Assembly (NCBI GenBank): GCA_938036545.1
Contig: CALHQJ010000040.1
Location: 1-7,576 of the forward strand
Length of the DNA stretch: 7,576 bases
Direction of reading: 5' to 3'
From: an uncultured Clostridium sp.
GTDB lineage: Bacteria; Bacillota; Clostridia; Lachnospirales; Lachnospiraceae
Made by a program: the position numbers and the translations under genes. The notes beneath the pieces were generated by a model. It worked only from the letters and a program-made list of their open reading frames with translations, was not told where the DNA came from and did not search any database. Positions 6,646-7,576 of this stretch are shown in pieces; position 1 is the first letter of the stretch; every line of letters starts with the position of its first letter.

Positions 6646-7284
6646 ATGAGTAAATTGAGAATTGATACCATGGTGCTGGGAATGGTCAGCACCAATACCT
6701 ATATTTTGTATAAAGAGGGAGAAAATCAGGCCGTGATCGTCGATCCGGCAGATCAGCCCCAGCGGATTCTGGACAGATGCCGTCAGCTGTCCCTGACTCC
6801 TGCAGCCATTGTGCTGACCCATGGCCATTTTGACCACATTGGGGCGGCAGAGGGGATTTGCAGAGAGTATCCAGTGGAAGTGATTGCAGGAGAAAAAGAA
6901 GACCAGTTAATGAGAGATCCGGTTCTGAACCTGTCCGGCCAGTTTGGCAGCGGTTTTACAGCAAAAGCCAGCCGCCTGGTGCGAGACGGTGAGAACTTAG
7001 ACCTTTTAGGGCTTACCTGGAAGGTTATGGAAACTCCTGGACATACTAAGGGCTCAGTGTGCTATTACATTGCTGAAGAAGAGGTTTTGTTAAGCGGCGA
7101 TACTTTGTTTTGCGAATCTTACGGACGGACCGATTTCCCAGGAGGCAGCGGTTCCCAGATGATTCAGTCAATCGGAAAGCTGCTGGAGCTTCCGGAAGAA
7201 ACCATGGTTTATCCAGGCCATGAAGGCCCGACTTCCATTGGCCATGAAAAACAATATAATCCCATTACCGCATATCTGCGTTAG
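6646..7284 (+). CDS. Glyoxalase-II-like metallo-beta-lactamase-fold hydrolase
   Basis: This 212-residue cytoplasmic protein has a complete binuclear metal site: HGHFDH (59-64), His133 in PGHTKGS, Asp152 in SGDTLF and His192 in PGHEGPT. The sequence YGRTDFPGG after the Asp and the short length match the compact YcbL/YqgX-type hydrolases. These resemble the catalytic half of hydroxyacylglutathione hydrolase but lack its C-terminal glutathione-binding domain. The physiological substrate is probably a thioester or a related small molecule but is not established. The gene follows rel by 19 bp and precedes the hemZ-like gene by 14 bp, so it is co-transcribed with both. I recall this rel / hydrolase / hemZ order as common in clostridia, which suggests long-term linkage more than a shared pathway. 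Confidence 0.92.
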   Translation: MSKLRIDTMVLGMVSTNTYILYKEGENQAVIVDPADQPQRILDRCRQLSLTPAAIVLTHGHFDHIGAAEGICREYPVEVIAGEKEDQLMRDPVLNLSGQFGSGFTAKASRLVRDGENLDLLGLTWKVMETPGHTKGSVCYYIAEEEVLLSGDTLFCESYGRTDFPGGSGSQMIQSIGKLLELPEETMVYPGHEGPTSIGHEKQYNPITAYLR

Positions 7285-7298
7285 ACTGGAGATTTTCA

Positions 7299-7576
7299 AT
7301 GATTGGAATTTTATTAAACGACAATGCGTATGAACAGGACATCAGAGAACTTCTAATGGCCTTTTACCCTGGCGAAACCTTTGCACACCAGAAGGGGGCA
7401 GAGGTTTCCTTTTATGTAGAAGGAAACGTGAACCAGGACAGAACTCAGTTTGAACTTTTCTTTTTAGATGACAAGGGACAGAGAGAAAAACAGGCAGAAG
7501 CGCTGAAATCAGAGAATTCAGTGCACTATTTTGCCCGGCAGCAGCCCGACCTCAACTGGCAAAGCCCCAAGGTGCG
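7299..7576 (+). CDS. hemZ: HemZ-like coproporphyrinogen dehydrogenase, N-terminal part, cut by window end
   Basis: An open frame runs from ATG 7299 to the end of the window (92 complete codons and no stop). TGGAG at 7287-7291 provides a ribosome binding site. The translation begins MIGILLNDNAYEQDIRELL and continues with an AFYPGETF segment, which I recognise as the N-terminal domain of clostridial HemZ proteins. Full-length HemZ is a radical-SAM protein related to HemN, annotated as oxygen-independent coproporphyrinogen III dehydrogenase. The CxxxCxxC cluster motif would lie beyond the window, so the enzyme class cannot be confirmed here. In many heme-lacking clostridia the true role of this protein is uncertain. 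Its position 14 bp after the hydrolase in the rel operon supports the assignment. Confidence 0.72.
   Translation, partial: MIGILLNDNAYEQDIRELLMAFYPGETFAHQKGAEVSFYVEGNVNQDRTQFELFFLDDKGQREKQAEALKSENSVHYFARQQPDLNWQSPKV

Noticed and set aside
6111..6695. Long minus-strand open frame (194 codons) opposite the rel 3' end
   Set aside because: It is antisense to the conserved Cys/ACT domains of Rel, has no recognisable domain, and looks like a codon-bias shadow.

Overview
The window looks like chromosomal DNA of a Lachnospiraceae-type anaerobe (Firmicutes, class Clostridia). The reasons are moderate GC, strong AGGAGG-type ribosome binding sites, gene sequences close to those of gut clostridia, and a rel / metallo-hydrolase / hemZ gene order like the one I recall from that family. 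The assignment rests on reading the sequence, not on a search. All recognised genes lie on the + strand.

Positions 1-187 hold no gene I can name. They contain a perfect 19-bp inverted repeat (26-44 / 72-90) and a second, GC-rich hairpin (118-159). Next comes a tight three-gene block. It encodes a family 28 glycoside hydrolase (polygalacturonase type, 188-1741), a LacI-family repressor (1766-2773), and adenine phosphoribosyltransferase apt (2770-3294), whose start codon overlaps the repressor stop codon. A strong intrinsic terminator (3299-3345) closes this block.

A COG1237-type metallo-beta-lactamase-fold hydrolase (3364-4200) follows, with its GTG start just beyond the terminator. The 143-bp gap after it carries a near-consensus sigma-A promoter (TTGCAT-17-TATAAT) for the second block. 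That block encodes the bifunctional (p)ppGpp synthetase/hydrolase Rel (4344-6626), a glyoxalase-II-like metallo-hydrolase (6646-7284), and the 5' end of a hemZ-like gene cut by the window edge (7299-7576).

Functionally, this joins a sugar-catabolic pair (pectin oligosaccharide hydrolase plus its probable repressor) to a housekeeping region for purine salvage and the stringent response. The polygalacturonase genes appear to sit directly upstream of apt, so apt may be co-transcribed with, and translationally coupled to, a carbohydrate repressor. Three short operator-like motifs (GRAAACGKTK) lie in the three main regulatory gaps and may indicate shared LacI/CcpA-type control. I found no CRISPR array, RNA gene, insertion sequence or clearly new system here. 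The unusual points are the locus architecture and the non-coding elements.
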